Positions 63,717 through 64,000 of a stretch of 64,000 nt of DNA are shown here, in pieces; position 1 is the stretch's first letter; every line of letters starts with the position of its first letter. The notes under the pieces were generated by a model that was not told the DNA's origin, ran no database searches, and was given only the letters and a program-made list of their open reading frames with translations. Position numbers and translations under genes: made by a program. This stretch comes from Adiantum capillus-veneris (Eukaryota; Streptophyta; Polypodiopsida; Polypodiales; Pteridaceae). Location: assembly GCA_014529385.2 (NCBI GenBank), contig CM043952.1, positions 65,890,370-65,954,369 of the forward strand, read 5' to 3'.

Positions 63717-64000
63717 TTGCTTTATTATTGCAAGGCTTTTAACTTTGAAGCTTTTGGGGCTCTGCTTGTGGCATCCCTTGTAAAACCTTTATAAGTGTGG
63801 GCAGAGCCTCCCACTCCTTTGTACTTTGAGTTGCAGATTAATACAAATAGAAATACCGAAAAAGGCGCCAGTCTTTGGGGCCAATATCTTTAGGCACGGA
63901 ACTCTGTCGGGCCATGTCGAATCAATTGTGAAATGTGAACTGTTTTGCAATGAATTCTTGTTGTGTCGCGGTAGAATCTTGACTTGGAGTGTCCAAGTCT
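63417..64000 (+). mobile_element. LTR of a third gypsy-like family (D), cut by window end
   Basis: Starts TGTCACAACCCAGTGACGTGG directly in LINE-B. It contains repeated GACGTGGCA motifs, a GA tract (63661-63713), a TATA-like TTTATAAG (about 63789), and a possible transcript-end region (GCAGATTAATACAAATAG). The block AAATACCGAAAAAGGCGCCAG...GGGGCCAATA is shared with family A LTRs in the same relative place, showing common origin. The last 19 bases recur at 20700-20718. Confidence 0.75.
63661..63713. repeat. (GA)n tract in family D LTR
   Basis: About 26 GA units, unoccupied by a LINE. Confidence 0.95.

Overview
The window looks like a repeat-choked piece of a large land-plant nuclear genome (fern-like or another large-genome vascular plant; this is inference). 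The evidence is one host gene with plant-type MRE11 sequence, chromodomain Ty3/gypsy and Ty1/copia elements primed by initiator tRNA-Met, plant L1-type LINEs with a zf-RVT tail, and very long introns. No rRNA, tRNA or CRISPR was seen.

The only host gene recognised is MRE11 (double-strand-break repair nuclease subunit), on the minus strand. Fifteen exons can be placed between 53273 and 13729, all in frame with GT-AG borders. The gene runs past what can be seen at both ends: the N-terminal nuclease motifs would lie beyond 64000, and the last exon was not found. Twelve exons sit in two tight clusters (52663-53273 and 27744-29883) separated by a 22.8 kb intron; a further intron of at least 13.2 kb leads to the three C-terminal exons (13729-14542). 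Almost everything else from about 13.7 kb upward is transposon inside MRE11 introns.

Region by region. 1-4.9 kb: unassigned sequence with TC microsatellites and small tandem duplications. 4.9-12 kb: a dead Ty3/gypsy pol fragment, then a minus-strand gypsy element (family A: gag, protease, PBS, LTR) whose LTR is split at its GA tract by a LINE (family LINE-A). 12-13.4 kb: LINE-A ORF1 fragment and a LINE tail. 13.7-14.5 kb: MRE11 C-terminal exons. 15.0-20.6 kb: a nearly intact full-length LINE-A (ORF1 + ORF2, one nonsense codon). 21-26.7 kb: a chromodomain gypsy element (family B) carrying a truncated copia insertion. 27.7-29.9 kb: MRE11 exons. 32.4-43.4 kb: a gypsy nest (family C) with a 5.77 kb RT-less element, perfect 5-bp target duplication, inserted in the C-rich minisatellite of an older relative that carries an unusual extra ORF. 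43.4-51.5 kb: LINE-A fragments and an L1-type LINE-B on the minus strand. 52.7-53.3 kb: MRE11 exons. 53.6-64 kb: LINE-A-related relic, then a plus-strand LINE-B broken first by a hAT-like MITE (8-bp target duplication) and then by a family A element (60245-63132), and finally by the start of another LTR at 63417.

The most unusual signal is that LINE-A copies repeatedly begin and/or end exactly in TC/GA microsatellites, with uninterrupted GA tracts in sister LTRs serving as empty sites. This suggests a plant LINE that integrates into TC repeats.
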